Assembly (NCBI GenBank): GCA_003427395.1
Contig: BFEA01000037.1
Location: 2,990,021-3,018,458, forward strand
Length of the DNA: 28,438 nucleotides
Direction of reading: 5' to 3'
From: Chara braunii
Taxonomy: Eukaryota; Streptophyta; Charophyceae; Charales; Characeae
The position numbers and the translations under genes are program-made. This document shows, piece after piece, positions 1-9,159 of the stretch; within the stretch, counting starts at the first letter, position 1, and the number at the start of each line of letters is the position of its first letter. Below the pieces are notes generated by a model, which searched no databases, was not told the DNA's origin, and worked only from the letters and a program-made list of their open reading frames with translations.

Positions 1-375
1 GAGGGTCGCGAGTTGCGCCTGGATGGGCGCAAGGAGGGAGGTGAGGAGGGTGTGCAGATCCCCCGGGGGCTGATGGCCCTGGTCCGCCGGCACGGGTGTG
101 GAGCCTGATGCCGTGGTCATTGCCGTGTCGGCAGCGTGTGACACACCGTCGGCCATGAGGAGATGACGGACCGGACTGGAGGGGGCCAGAAGAGGTCCGC
201 GTGAGCGGAGGGCGTAGGAGGAAGTTCGTGGTAGAAAGCGGCGAACGGCGCTAGCAAGGCTAGCGCGGGCGCCGTCAAAGGGGGAGGGGTGGTTCGGGTC
301 CAGGGTGCCCGAAGAGGACGGGGAAGTAGGGGGGTTTTGAAGAACCCTAAACCCTACAAAACCCCTAAGAAAACC
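1..375 (-). CDS. Partial unknown protein, N-terminal part, running off the window (possibly gag-like)
   Basis: On the minus strand one frame is open for 125 codons, from just after a TAG at 376-378 down to base 1. The best start is the ATG at 154-156. It begins MADGVSHAADTAM and continues with a Thr/Ser/Pro-rich stretch and then LLTSLLAPIQAQLATL, which looks amphipathic. An earlier start is possible because the frame is open upstream through an Arg/Ser/Pro-rich region. The segment is much more GC-rich than the AT-rich DNA that follows, which suits real coding DNA or the 5' part of an element. A low-complexity N-terminus followed by a helix with repeated QAQLATL-type residues resembles many plant retrotransposon gag starts, but I see no gag core, so this is inference. 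It could also be a host gene. Confidence 0.3.
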
Positions 376-405
376 CTAACCGAAGTTTAAGTGGTTAGGG
401 TAGGG
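345..405. repeat. Interstitial telomere-like repeat with hairpin
   Basis: CCCTAAACCCTA occurs at 345-356 and CCCTAA variants follow up to 381. GGTTAGGGTAGGG is at 393-405. CCCTAACC (374-381) and GGTTAGGG (393-400) form a perfect 8-bp stem around an 11-base loop. CCCTAAA is the canonical plant-type telomere unit. The units are few and degenerate, so this is an interstitial remnant and not a chromosome end. Confidence 0.5.
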
Positions 406-1000
406 TACCGGTGACCTAATCAAGAAAGTAAAATAGCAAGCATACGGGGGGGAAGGCGGGAGAAAAATAAATAAACAGCGAGATGTCGAGAGAAAATAAA
501 AATAAATAAGAAAATAAATAAATAATAAAATAAGTAAAGAAATAAGTAAAAAGATGTGAAGGGAAAACAATATTTATTTTTTTGAAATTTTCGGCAGCAT
601 TTCCCTACCCCCCACGGGGTCAAGAATGTGCCAAGGGAAAAGGAGAGACCAAGGTGAGCACACTAGAGATGCCGCAAATAATATAAAAAAAAGAAATTTC
701 AGAAAATAAATAAATAAATAACAAATAAATAAATAAATAAGTAGATAAGTGTATGAGGAGGTGGAGAGAAATGGGTTATCTGATTTTTCAAAAATTTTGC
801 CAGCATTTCGTTACCCCCATGGGTTCGAAGTGTGCCGAAAAGACTAAGTAAGAGAAAATCAGAAAATTTCGGCAGCACTTCGTTACCCCCACGGGCCCCA
901 CGGGGTCAAAACGTGTGCCGGAAGCAAGAAAGGCGTGAATTTTCAGAATAAATAGAAAAATAAATAAATAAATCAAAAAATGAGAAAAGAAGGTGGGAAA
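406..1000. repeat. AT-rich low-complexity block with AAAT/AATA microsatellites
   Basis: Long runs of AAATA/AATAA-type repeats occur at about 465-545, 700-745 and 945-980. No gene is supportable here. Apparent minus-strand frames translate to Phe/Leu/Ile-only low-complexity strings. The block also carries the three-copy dispersed motif listed separately. Confidence 0.7.
585..930 (-). repeat. Three dispersed copies of a ~45-base motif
   Basis: A motif of the form TTTCGGCAGCA-TTCGTTACCCCCACGGG-TC-AA-GTGTGCC occurs at about 588-632, 795-836 and 866-920. The copies are separated by AT-rich spacers of different length. The third copy has an internal duplication of the CCACGGG part. Unequal spacing argues against a simple tandem satellite. 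The unit may be the conserved part of a longer element whose remainder is microsatellite. I do not recognise the family. Confidence 0.6.
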
Positions 1001-1430
1001 GAAGATATTTCAAATTTTTGGAAAAAAAAAGAGAAAAGATAAATGAAAAGAGAGGTGGAAAGAAGAAAAACAGAAAAAAATCGAAGTAGGGGAGAAGGGG
1101 AATGAAAAAGTGAAGGGGAAAAGAAAGAAATAGGTGGAGGGAGAGAAAAAGATGAAGTGGGAGGTAAGGGGATGGGGTGGTGGTAGTTGGGGGAGAGGAG
1201 GGATGGGGAAAGGTGGACAGGGATCAAGAAGCAGAGAGAAAAGAAGGAGGAAGAAAAGACAAGAAATAAAGAAAGGAGAGTAAAAGAATGGGTGGTGGGA
1301 GAAATGTGGGGTGGGGAAGGTAAAAGGAGGAGAGAAAAGATGCAGTAGAAGGTGGGGAAAGAGAAGGGGTGAGTAAGAGGAGAGAGGAGAGGTAGGGAGA
1401 GTGGGTTGGTAGAGGAAGGGGAGAGAGAGA
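1000..1430. repeat. Long homopurine/homopyrimidine tract
   Basis: For about 430 bases the plus strand is almost entirely A and G, with only scattered T and few C. It is built from irregular GAGG/GAAA/GGTGG blocks with no clean period. Tracts of this type can form triplex (H-DNA) structures. Apparent minus-strand frames here translate to Ser/Pro/Leu/Phe only and are products of composition, not genes. Confidence 0.75.
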
Positions 1431-1436
1431 TGATAC

Positions 1437-1800
1437 CTGGCCCTTGGTGTCTCCAAGGGCACAAGGTATACCAAGACCAGGAGGGTCTTGGCCTTCGCTA
1501 CAGCCAGCCAACTGGAGGATGGAGGGGGGGGATGAGATCTTGATCAGCCCCTAGTTGCAACACTGCAGATCCAGGGTGTGCTGTGTGAGCATACCCTGAT
1601 GGATGATGATGATGATCTAGGGTTGGCTGAGATCTTGATCAGCCACCCTACAACCACAGTCACACAGCCCCCTAGCCAGGGGGAAATCTTGAGCTGCTGC
1701 AAAGCTGCTGCTGCAGCAGTAGAGAAATAGTAAAAAAATAATAATAATAATAATAATACTGTGGTGCAGCCCCCTAACCAGGGGGGTCTTTAGTCCACAG
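1437..1800. repeat. Degenerate short direct repeats
   Basis: GAGATCTTGATCAGCC occurs identically at 1534-1549 and 1629-1644. A second pair, CAGCCCCCTA-CCAGGGGG, occurs at about 1665-1684 and 1767-1785. GAT and AAT trinucleotide runs lie at about 1602-1615 and 1738-1757. No gene is supported. The paired repeats suggest an old local duplication of about 95-100 bases. Confidence 0.5.
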
Positions 1801-1987
1801 CAAAGTGCCACGTGGCACTGCAGGTGGCCACGTGCACAGGCAGCAGCAACCAGGGGGGCGGGGGGTAAATAGAAGCCTCTCCCGTTGTTGCCTCGCTGGC
1901 CGCCGCTCGCTGCTCGCCGGGGGGGGGGTAAGTAGCCAGCACCTCTTCAACACGAGGTTGCCATGCTACGAGGCCATGTATAGACTG

Positions 1988-2055
1988 TGGCCAGTGTGTT
2001 ATGAGGGTGATACACGCACGCGCAAGCCCAACAGCTGCCTGGGTTCAAACCCCAG
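1988..2055 (+). repeat. tRNA-like segment (possible SINE head or tRNA pseudogene)
   Basis: CTGGG (2039-2043), the loop TTCAAAC and CCCAG (2051-2055) form a canonical T arm: a 5-bp stem with a 7-base loop. GGTTCAAACCC at 2042-2052 matches the RNA polymerase III B box. An A-box-like TGGCCAGTGTG lies at 1988-1998, about 44 bases upstream, and resembles the A-box region of the SINE at the right end of the window. I could not fold a full cloverleaf with a good acceptor stem, so a working tRNA is unlikely. Confidence 0.35.
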
Positions 2056-2355
2056 CGGTAGCAGCTGCATCCCGGATCTTGAAAATAGATATATCCGGGA
2101 GCGGGGCGGGGCGGGGCAGCGGGGCACGTGGCACGTGTGTGTGCGTGATGCGGCGGCGACCTTGGCCTTGCGCCGTGTCGTGATGTCACTTCCTTTTTCG
2201 CCACGTGGAGCTCTCCTGCTGCTGCACCTTTTTCCCCCTGTTTTCCACGAGAAACACCCAAAAAACAGCGAAAAATCCCGCTGTCGGGATTTGCTGTTTT
2301 CCCGTATGTGCGGGGTGGTGGGTGGGAGCGGGGACCGTTCCCACTCCAATACCAA

Positions 2356-2675
2356 TGTAGCGGACCCACCAGGTGTGGTGCTCCGCTAATGACAGAGATG
2401 GAGATGGAGGAAGAAGGGGGGAGCAAGATGCACAGCGCAGCTCCCCACGCAAGACTCCAACGCACGTACTCCAAAATGTGCCACTGAAGAATGAGAGCGA
2501 AAACAGACAACTGTTGGGGTATACCCCAGCGGACTGACGGGACTGGACTGGACTCGCTGGTACCGACAGAGGTACCGGCCTGGACTGGACTGGACTAGCC
2601 CCGAATAGAACACAGGCCTGTGAGAACAGGCCAAGGGGCTGGTCTCACAGGCCAACCAACCAGAGGTCCGCTACA
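2356..2675 (-). repeat. 320-base repeat with inverted ends, copy 1 (solo LTR or MITE)
   Basis: The repeat begins TGTAGCGGACC and ends GGTCCGCTACA, a perfect 11-bp terminal inversion. It matches the reverse complement of 9160-9475 along its length. Shared landmarks are the palindrome GGGGTATACCCC (near 2516-2528), CTGGACTGG-type short repeats, GGTACCGGCCTGG and the block around CTCCAAAATGTG. TG...CA ends and size fit a solo LTR. Eleven inverted bases and no coding also fit a MITE. No convincing target duplication flanks it. It directly precedes the chromovirus gag region. It is called minus only relative to copy 2. Confidence 0.7.
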
Positions 2676-3250
2676 CGCTCCACCATGCGGCTCGGGTGTA
2701 CAGTCAGCTACGCCCCCTTCTCCAAGACCTTCGTTGACTTACTTGGCTGTAGCGCACGCCTCTACTCCTCGATCTCCTCGCCGCCAAAACGGTGGTGCAC
2801 CAATCGTCCGCTTTACGGACATTGCCTTGTATGAAGGTACAGAGATATGTGTGTCTCGGTGGCTGTAGTCTGCCACTTGCACGCTCCAGCTTATGGGCGT
2901 CCCACCTGACCAGGGGGTGACTCACTTTTCCGCTCACCTGCGTGGCAGTCCTTTCGATGCCTGGGAGAATTTCTACACTCACTCCCTTCATAAGGGTCGT
3001 ACCCCGACCTTTATGGATTTCTAGGCGTTCCTCGAGAATCGCTTCAGAGCCCGACACGACGTGACTAACGCCTTCAAGTGTGTCGTCAATACACGCTGAT
3101 CCGGCTCTGGTGGTGTTGTCGGCCTGCACCGCCATATCCAGGTCTTTAAGGACGCCCGCCTCATTTGAGATGTGGCGTTCCTCCCCAAGGCTGCCCTCAT
3201 CGATCGCTTCTTGGCCAGCCTTCCCCTCGAGTACCGCTCCGAGTTATGAC
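2676..3250 (+). pseudogene. Gag remnant of the chromovirus
   Basis: Frame 1 reads through short open pieces with gag-type features. An RFTDIALYEGTE segment precedes a TAG at 2866. Then come LMGVPPDQGVTHFSAHLRG, a FDAWENFYTH segment matching the conserved aromatic core of retrotransposon gag, and FLENRFR. A later stretch (3139-3246) reads HIQVFKDARLI and then FLPKAALIDRFLASLPLEYR, the usual C-terminal capsid region before RSEL. Five in-frame stops break it. The true start is not clear because the frame continues upstream into the 320-base repeat. The normal role would be particle assembly and RNA packaging; this copy cannot make it. Confidence 0.75.
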
Positions 3251-3580
3251 GGTATGACTTCACATCGGCCCCTGGCGTCTCGTCGCCACCGCTCCTCTGC
3301 ATATTTCGATCTGATGGAGACGGGGTACAATTCATTTTTGGTACTCCGTGGTCTCACCGGTTCTGAAGCACCGAGCCCGATTGGGCAACCAACACTCTCG
3401 TTCTCATAACGAAGTGTGGACAGATGCATCACGTACCTTTTATAGGTACCATTGCGACACCAGGTCCCGATCCCCCTCCCCCGGAGCCTTCCGGGTCCCA
3501 CACCATCTCCTACTATCACCGTCACCTCGCCTCGACAGTTCGCTTACTTCATCCGGTAGGACAACGTCACCTTCTTAACG

Positions 3581-5290
3581 GTGAACGTTACGGATATCTT
3601 GCACTATGATCCACCCTATACAGACGCAGAGCTCATCTCTTCGGAGCCAGATCCTCCTTCTATCTCCATGACTTTCATCTCTATTTCCCTCCCTCCGCCG
3701 TTCGTCGAGTCCACCTCGTCGTCGCGCGCAAATGTTGACGCTGAGGAACTCGCACGCCATATAGCCGACCTCGATCCCGCAATTCATAACCTCATTCGAG
3801 AGTACCACGATGTTTTCCCATCGTCATTCTCATACGTAGGCATCCCACCGATGCGTGACGTCAAGCACTCCATCCAGCTTGTGTCTGACTATCGTCTTCA
3901 CCACCACGCACCCTATAGACTCTCGATCCCCGATGCCATTGAACTCAAGCATCAGCTTGAGGAGCTCTTGAGACTGGGTTTCATTAAATCCAGCAACTCT
4001 CTGTGGGGTACACCCGTCCTCTTTACTCACAAAGTGGATGAAACTCTTCGTCTCTGCATCGATTATCGCAGTCTCAACCGCTACACGGTTAAGAACAACT
4101 ACCTCATGCCTCGTTCCAACGAGTTGTTTAACCGCCTAATAGGCAACTGCTTCTTTATGAAGATTGATCATCGAAACGGTTACCATCAGATCCGCGTCGA
4201 TGCAGCGGACCAACCGAAGACAGCATTCCGATCGCGCTTCAACCACTATGAATTTACGGTGATGTGATTTGGCCTCACCAACGCACCCGCTACCTTCCAG
4301 ACGGCGATGAACGACATCTTCAGGGACATCCTGGAGCAGTACGTTCTCGTTTACCTCGATGATATCCTGATCTACAATCATACCCTTGAGGAGTATCTCA
4401 GACACCTCTACGACGTCCTTAACCGCTTTCGCAGACATGGCTTCTACACCAAGCTGAGCAAGTGGCGCTTTGCTCAGCATAAAGTGGATTTCTTGGGACA
4501 CTACGTGTCTGACCAGGATCTCCACATGGATGATGCGAAGATCAATGCTATTGCGGAGTGACCCGTTCCCACATCCGCCAAGCAGCTTCGCAATTTCCTG
4601 GGCCTCGCTAGTTACCATAGTAAGTTCACCCAGGGATACGCTAGGTATTCCTACATCCTTACCTCTACCCTCCTTCGGAAAAATCAATTTTGGGCTTGGA
4701 CACCACTCCACGAAGACGCCTTCCACGCCCTCAAGAAGGCGGTGACATGTGCACCGGTTCTCCACCTGCCCGATTTTGATCGCCCTTTTATCCTTACCAC
4801 CGATGCGTCAGACTTTGCTGTAGGAGCAGTGCTTTTTCAGATTTCCCCCTCCTCTCCTGATTTCCCTCATCCTCACATCCCTCATTTCCCACCCCTTACC
4901 CCTACCACTGCTTTCCGCCTGACGCCTACTCCTCCAGCTACCGACGAGCCTTCTATTGACTATTTTCCTACCATCGTCGAGGACGACACTGTCGAGTCTC
5001 GCTCAGGTGATTGTCCGATAGCCTTTTACTATCGTCAGCTCCTGCCCTCCGAGATAAATTACACTGCTGATGAACGTGAGGTTCTCACAGTAGTTTATGC
5101 CACTCGGCACTAGCGTCACTACCTTCACGGGGCACCATTCACGGTGCGCACGGACAACTCTGTTGTCCAGGCTTTTCTGACAAAGTCGAAGCTCACTCCT
5201 TGACAGGCTCACTCGTAGCGCGACCTATCCGAGTTTAGTTTCACCACTGAGCACATCACGGGTGAGACCAATCGGGTCGCAGATGCCTTA
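3581..5290 (+). pseudogene. Pol remnant: reverse transcriptase and RNase H
   Basis: Frame 2 carries the whole domain pair. The pre-RT segment NLIREYHDVFP is near 3790. The fingers/palm motifs LRLCIDYRSLNRYTVKNNY and FFMKIDHRNGYHQIRV follow, and then FGLTNAPATFQ after a TGA at 4265. The catalytic YLDD is at 4352-4363 and FLGHYVSDQ and NFLGLASYH lie downstream. RNase H begins with TTDASDFAVGAVL (about 4799) and shows INYTADEREVLTVVYA, FTVRTDNSVVQ and NRVADAL, so its acidic residues are recognisable. A proline/threonine-rich insertion of roughly 55 residues (about 4846-5005) separates the first two RNase H strands. Stops at 4265, 4559, 5111, 5201 and 5216 make it non-functional as a continuous protein. 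Confidence 0.92.
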
Positions 5291-7055
5291 TTCCAGCGCC
5301 CTTACCATAATCTGAACCGGATCCGGCTCACTGCCATCTCGGTCACCACCGCCCACCACTCGGTGAACGACGAGTTTCGCACTCAGTACCGCCATTGCCC
5401 CGACTATCACGACATCCATGCGGCCCTTCCAAGTGGCAAGACTGTCCCAAACTACTCTATCGGGGACAACAGTCTTGTGTACTGACACGGTTCACAGGGC
5501 ACCAGAGGGCCCCACATTTGTGTTCCCTCCACTGGGCAGCTACGTGTCCGGGTACTCGCAGAGTTCCATGACCAGGCAGTCGCGACTCATATGGGCTTCC
5601 ACAAGACGTTTGCTCGTGTAAGCCGCCTGTACGTCTTGCCTAAGCGCAAGGACTTAGTGAAGGACTACGTTGCAGAGTGTCCCACCTGTCAGGAGGTAAA
5701 CAGTGCGAAACACCTGCCTTATCGTTTGCTCCAACCTCTTCTTATTCCTAAGGGTCGTTGGTAGTCCATCTCGATGGACTTTATCGGCCCTTTTCGTCCT
5801 CCGACCCCCCACGGTCATGATGCTATCATGGTCGTCGTCGACTCGTCGACCTCTTCACGAAGCGTGCACTCTTTGTTCCGTGTCGCTATGCCATCAGTGC
5901 ACGTGAGGTTGTCGACATCATGTTCAGCCGAGTCGTGCATGACCACGGCTTACCCCTGAGCATCATATATGACCGTGACCCACGATTTACCAACCGATTC
6001 TGGCGACGATTCCACGAGGTATACGACACCTAGCTCCTCTTCTCCTCGTCTTACCATCCNCAGACTGATGGTCAGACCGAGGTTACGAACAGGACTCTCG
6101 GAGATATTCTCCGAAAGACTGTTCGTGACGACCAGCAGTGGGATCTCTATCTTGCCCACGCGGAGATAGCCTACAAGCACGCCATCTCACCAGCCACGGG
6201 GATGTCGCCTTACTATTGCGATATCGGTTATCACCCTCCTCACCCCTCGTGTTCTCGCGAACTTCCTTCAACCGTCACAAATGCACCCGGACACGAGTTG
6301 TCTCGCGTTCGATGATTGGGTTACACACATGATGTCGATCATGAATACCGTGCTTGAGCACATAACCACTTCCCAGACTCGCATGACCGCACGTGCAAAA
6401 CCGATCGAGGATGGATCATCTATTCAAAGTCGGTGATGATGTGTTTGTCGACGCTCGCCACTTACAGCTCGAAGCGAACACGTTTCGCAAGTTCCGACGT
6501 CGTTTTTTTGGCCCATGCCGCATTCTCTGGGCCGTCGGTTCTAATACGGCATCTAGCCCGGTCAGCTTCCGTGTGAAGTTGCCCAACTACCTACGCCAGG
6601 CTCGTGTGCACGATGTCTACCACGTCTCATTACTGCGTCCCTACCACAGACCGTCTGTGCGTTTCATTGGACGACCATACAAGCGCCCTCCGCCCATCAT
6701 GGTGGACGGTCACAAGAAGTTTCTCGATTCGGACACCATTGGTCGTTGAGTCATCGACGATAACCCTCCTCACGTCGAGTATCTCGTACGTTGGAAGGGT
6801 CACCCTGATGAGGAGGCTACTTGGGAGCTCCTCGAGCACTTGCCGCACGCTCGCATGTTGGTGCGTGCCTATGACCGTGTTTGTCGTGCTGGGTTGACTG
6901 CTCCTCCTCAGCCCAACGACACTCTTCCTTCTCCCTCGACTGAGGAGACCACTGAAGTCGAGCCTGCTCCATCAGAGGCAGAACTTCAGCAGCAGTCGGA
7001 TGCTTCTGAGCGTCCACATTGCACTCGTCGTCGTCCTGCTCGATACGACGATTGA
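5291..7055 (+). pseudogene. Pol remnant: integrase with C-terminal chromodomain
   Basis: An HHCC zinc finger (5555-5690) includes EFHDQAVATHMGF and ECPTCQ. The catalytic core shows the first Asp at 5777 (MDFIGPF), the second at 5971 (YDRDPRF) and the Glu at 6079 (TDGQTE). The last two are 35 residues apart, the classic D-35-E spacing, although a frameshift lies between the first and second Asp. A GPY/F-type segment (RRRFFGPCRIL, then VHDVYHVSLLRPY) precedes a chromodomain (6771-6850) with YLVRWKGHPDEEATWEL, which keeps the aromatic residues that bind methylated histone tails. The tail after it is Pro/Glu/Ser-rich and ends at 7055. Stops at 5483, 5762 and 6747 and three frameshifts disable it. 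One N at 6060 is in the third position of a Pro codon. Confidence 0.9.
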
Positions 7056-7338
7056 CTCTGACTTCTCTTCCCACGTTTTCGACTTCTCAGTACTTCATCC
7101 ACTCTAGTTTTTGCTACTCTAGATCGTCGATACTGCGGCTCTTCCTCGACGGCATTCCGGACTTCTCTTCATGGACGTTATTGGCAGCCCCACCGACATC
7201 GTCACGATCAGCTCTGCCTACTTAAGACGTTGTCACTCTCTTACCACGTTACCCCTGTACATTACTCTGGTTGTGTCGCCTGATGGTCTCCCTTAGCCGG
7301 GTTCTTCTGAGTTGGGTGCTCCCTTGGTATACGCATAG
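7056..7338 (+). other. Chromovirus 3' flank, non-coding
   Basis: This follows the end of pol and is pyrimidine-rich, with repeated CTTCTC and ACTTCTCTTC strings. No second frame or direct LTR is recognisable. It is probably 3' untranslated or LTR-related sequence of the element, interrupted at 7338 by the next insertion. It seems to continue after 8319. Confidence 0.4.
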
Positions 7339-7472
7339 TTATGTGACACCCGCGGCCTAGGCTGCGGGCAATTCGGCCGCCACGGCCGAAAATATCGGTC
7401 GTAGCCGTGGCCGCCAAGCCTAGTTTGCGGCCCGAGTTTTTCAATATTTTTTTGTGGGTAAAAAAATAAGTG

Positions 7473-7524
7473 AAAAAAAAAAAGGTTGTAGGGTTTTGAA
7501 AGCCCTACAACCCTTTTTTTTTTT
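7473..7524. repeat. Poly-A/poly-T hairpin
   Basis: GGTTGTAGGG (7484-7493) pairs perfectly with CCCTACAACC (7503-7512) around a 9-base loop. Eleven As (7473-7483) on the left pair with eleven Ts (7514-7524) on the right beyond one unpaired C. A related hairpin, GTTGTAAGG with CCTTGCAAC, is at 18544-18570, also between A-rich and T-rich runs. Confidence 0.7.
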
Positions 7525-7649
7525 AACTTGACTTCATTTACGATTTGTAAAAAATGAAAAATGAAAATCGGTTAAAAAAATAAATAAATAAATAAATAAA
7601 AGAACAGCAGGATTTTTTTTTCCATTTTTTTTCATGTTTGATATGAAGT

Positions 7650-7837
7650 GTGTGTGTGTGTGTGTGTGCGCGTGCATGTGTGTGTGTGTGTATGTGTGTG
7701 TGTGTGTGTGTGTATGTGTGCGTGTGTGTGCACATGTGTGTAATGTGTGATGTGTGTGTGTGTGTGTGTGTGTGCGTGCGCGTGTGTATGTGTGTGATGT
7801 GTGTGTGTGTGTATATGTGTGCGCGCGAGTGTGTGTT

Positions 7838-7890
<53 letters not shown>

Positions 7891-7942
7891 ATGTGTGCCG
7901 GGGGGAGGGGAGGGCGGAACCCTCCCCCACCGATCAATCAAT

Positions 7943-8002
<60 letters not shown>

Positions 8003-8096
8003 TCAATCAATAAAGAAACAATCAATCAATTAATATACATATATATATATATCGTCACAAACAAAATTGCGCGGTATATATATATATATATATATT
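7650..8096. repeat. TG, ATCA and TA microsatellites with G-rich core
   Basis: An imperfect TG tract spans 7650-7889. A G-rich/C-rich core follows at 7885-7934, then ATCA repeats at about 7930-8030 and TA repeats at 8038-8055 and 8076-8096. Long open frames across it translate to Cys-Val or Thr-His repeats and Ser-Ile-Asn-Gln repeats and are not genes. Confidence 0.9.
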
Positions 8097-8319
8097 ATCG
8101 CACACCCAAAACCACCCCCCCAAAATTCAGTTTTTTTTTTTTAGTGGCTTCCAAAGGGGGACGCCATGCGCAGGCGATGTGCGCGCTCCGTTTTTGGGCG
8201 CGCGGCCACGAAGTTGCTCGCCCGCGCGGATTAGGCTGCAGGGTAGCGGCCGGCCTCCTCGACCGCGGACGAGGCCGCGAATAAGGTCGTAGGATCCGCG
8301 GTCGTGGGTGACACATAGG

Positions 8320-9159
8320 CGCATAGGCATCGGGATCGTAGCGTTGCCTTGACTTCCCAACTTATTGATCTAGCTCTGACTTCCCCACCTTTGGAGTCAT
8401 TTGCATGATTCCCTTACTCATCACTTTTTCTATCCTCTCCCGACCCTCACGCCCTAGTTAGGCAGCCTTGCATGCTTCATCTAGGTGCGCCCAGTATACC
8501 AGGCTCCCGGATTCCCTTGCATGGTCGACCCTACATAGTAGTCACCCCTCTAGTCGAGCATTACCCGCCCTGATGGTCTATCTTTTAGGGTCATTGGTTA
8601 TGTTCACTCCCAGTTCCCAACCCTCATTGAGCCTGATGACATGTGTCTCCTTGTCATTATGTGTGGATGCCCTTAAGAGTTTATCGACCCCTAGGCTGCA
8701 TTCGCCACTCTCAGACACCATTCCACCCTGTGGTTTGTGACACACTCCTCCTGTGACATATGGCTGTCTTGTTGTTGCTTTGTTGCTATCAGACTGAGGC
8801 CTCTACCTCTAACATTTCTAGGATTTAGTTGTTTTTGCTTTTGCTGTTCTTAGGACTTGTACACTAGTCAGTTGTTTCCAGACTGAGGTTATTGCCTTCA
8901 ACATTCTAGGATTTAGTTGCCATTACCTTCTGCTTTCCTAGGACATGTATACTAGTTAGTTGCTTTCTGCTTTCACTTAGGTTGTTAGCTATGACATTGC
9001 TGATTTTGTGACATTTTCTAGCCTAGGTTGCATCACATGGAATCAGCATGGAGCTTGCTCCGCATCCTAGATTACTCGGGTTTTCTTATCTTTGGTAGAG
9101 TTCCTCTTCTTGGCGGAAGTGTGCTTGTATCTAGGCAATCCATCACAGGCCGAGGATCG
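8320..9159. repeat. Non-coding DNA with an 89-base tandem duplication
   Basis: Two copies of a unit starting CAGACTGAGG lie at 8790-8878 and 8879-8971. Both contain CATT-CTAGGATTTAGTTG, CTTAGGAC/CCTAGGAC and ACTAGT-AGTTG. The rest is pyrimidine-rich and shows no recognisable gene. It may be 3' sequence of the chromovirus or older flank, because it resumes after the insertion ending at 8319. Confidence 0.6.

Larger units (their letters stand above)
2676..7055 (+). mobile_element. Decayed Ty3/gypsy chromovirus retrotransposon
   Basis: Gag, reverse transcriptase, RNase H, integrase and chromodomain follow in Ty3/gypsy order. Gag is in frame 1. Pol begins in frame 2 and shifts to frame 1 near 5845, back to frame 2 near 6305 and to frame 3 near 6410. 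Stops interrupt gag (2866, 3022, 3097, 3166, 3247) and pol (4265, 4559, 5111, 5201, 5216, 5483, 5762, 6747). No gag zinc knuckle or protease is recognisable in the short gap 3250-3780, so that part seems deleted or badly decayed. No direct LTR pair, primer binding site or polypurine tract was found. The 320-base repeats on either side are inverted relative to each other. Confidence 0.92.
7339..8319. mobile_element. Non-autonomous DNA transposon with microsatellite core
   Basis: The left end reads TTATGTGACACCCGCGG. The right end read inwards is CCTATGTGTCACCCACGACCGCGG, so both share TATGTG-CACCC and then CGCGG. CGCATAG flanks both sides (7332-7338 and 8320-8326), and one base further matches imperfectly, as expected for a 7-8-base target duplication of hAT type. 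The inside is non-coding: a GC-rich imperfect palindrome (7345-7435), a poly-A/poly-T hairpin (7473-7524), about 240 bases of TG repeat, a G-rich core, ATCA repeats, TA repeats and a GC-rich right arm (8165-8310). No transposase is present. Confidence 0.55.

Noticed and set aside
973-1511. Three overlapping minus-strand frames of 95-163 codons
   Set aside because: A product of the homopurine tract; translation is only Ser, Pro, Leu and Phe.
1805-2510. Open frames of 187-194 codons on both strands
   Set aside because: They cross the tRNA-like segment and enter the 320-base repeat, and have no conserved domain.
4136-4765. 209-codon minus-strand open frame
   Set aside because: It is antisense to the reverse transcriptase of the chromovirus and is explained by that domain's codon pattern.
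7538-8284. Several long frames across the TG and ATCA repeats
   Set aside because: Their translations are simple Cys-Val, Thr-His or Ser-Ile-Asn-Gln repeats produced by microsatellites.
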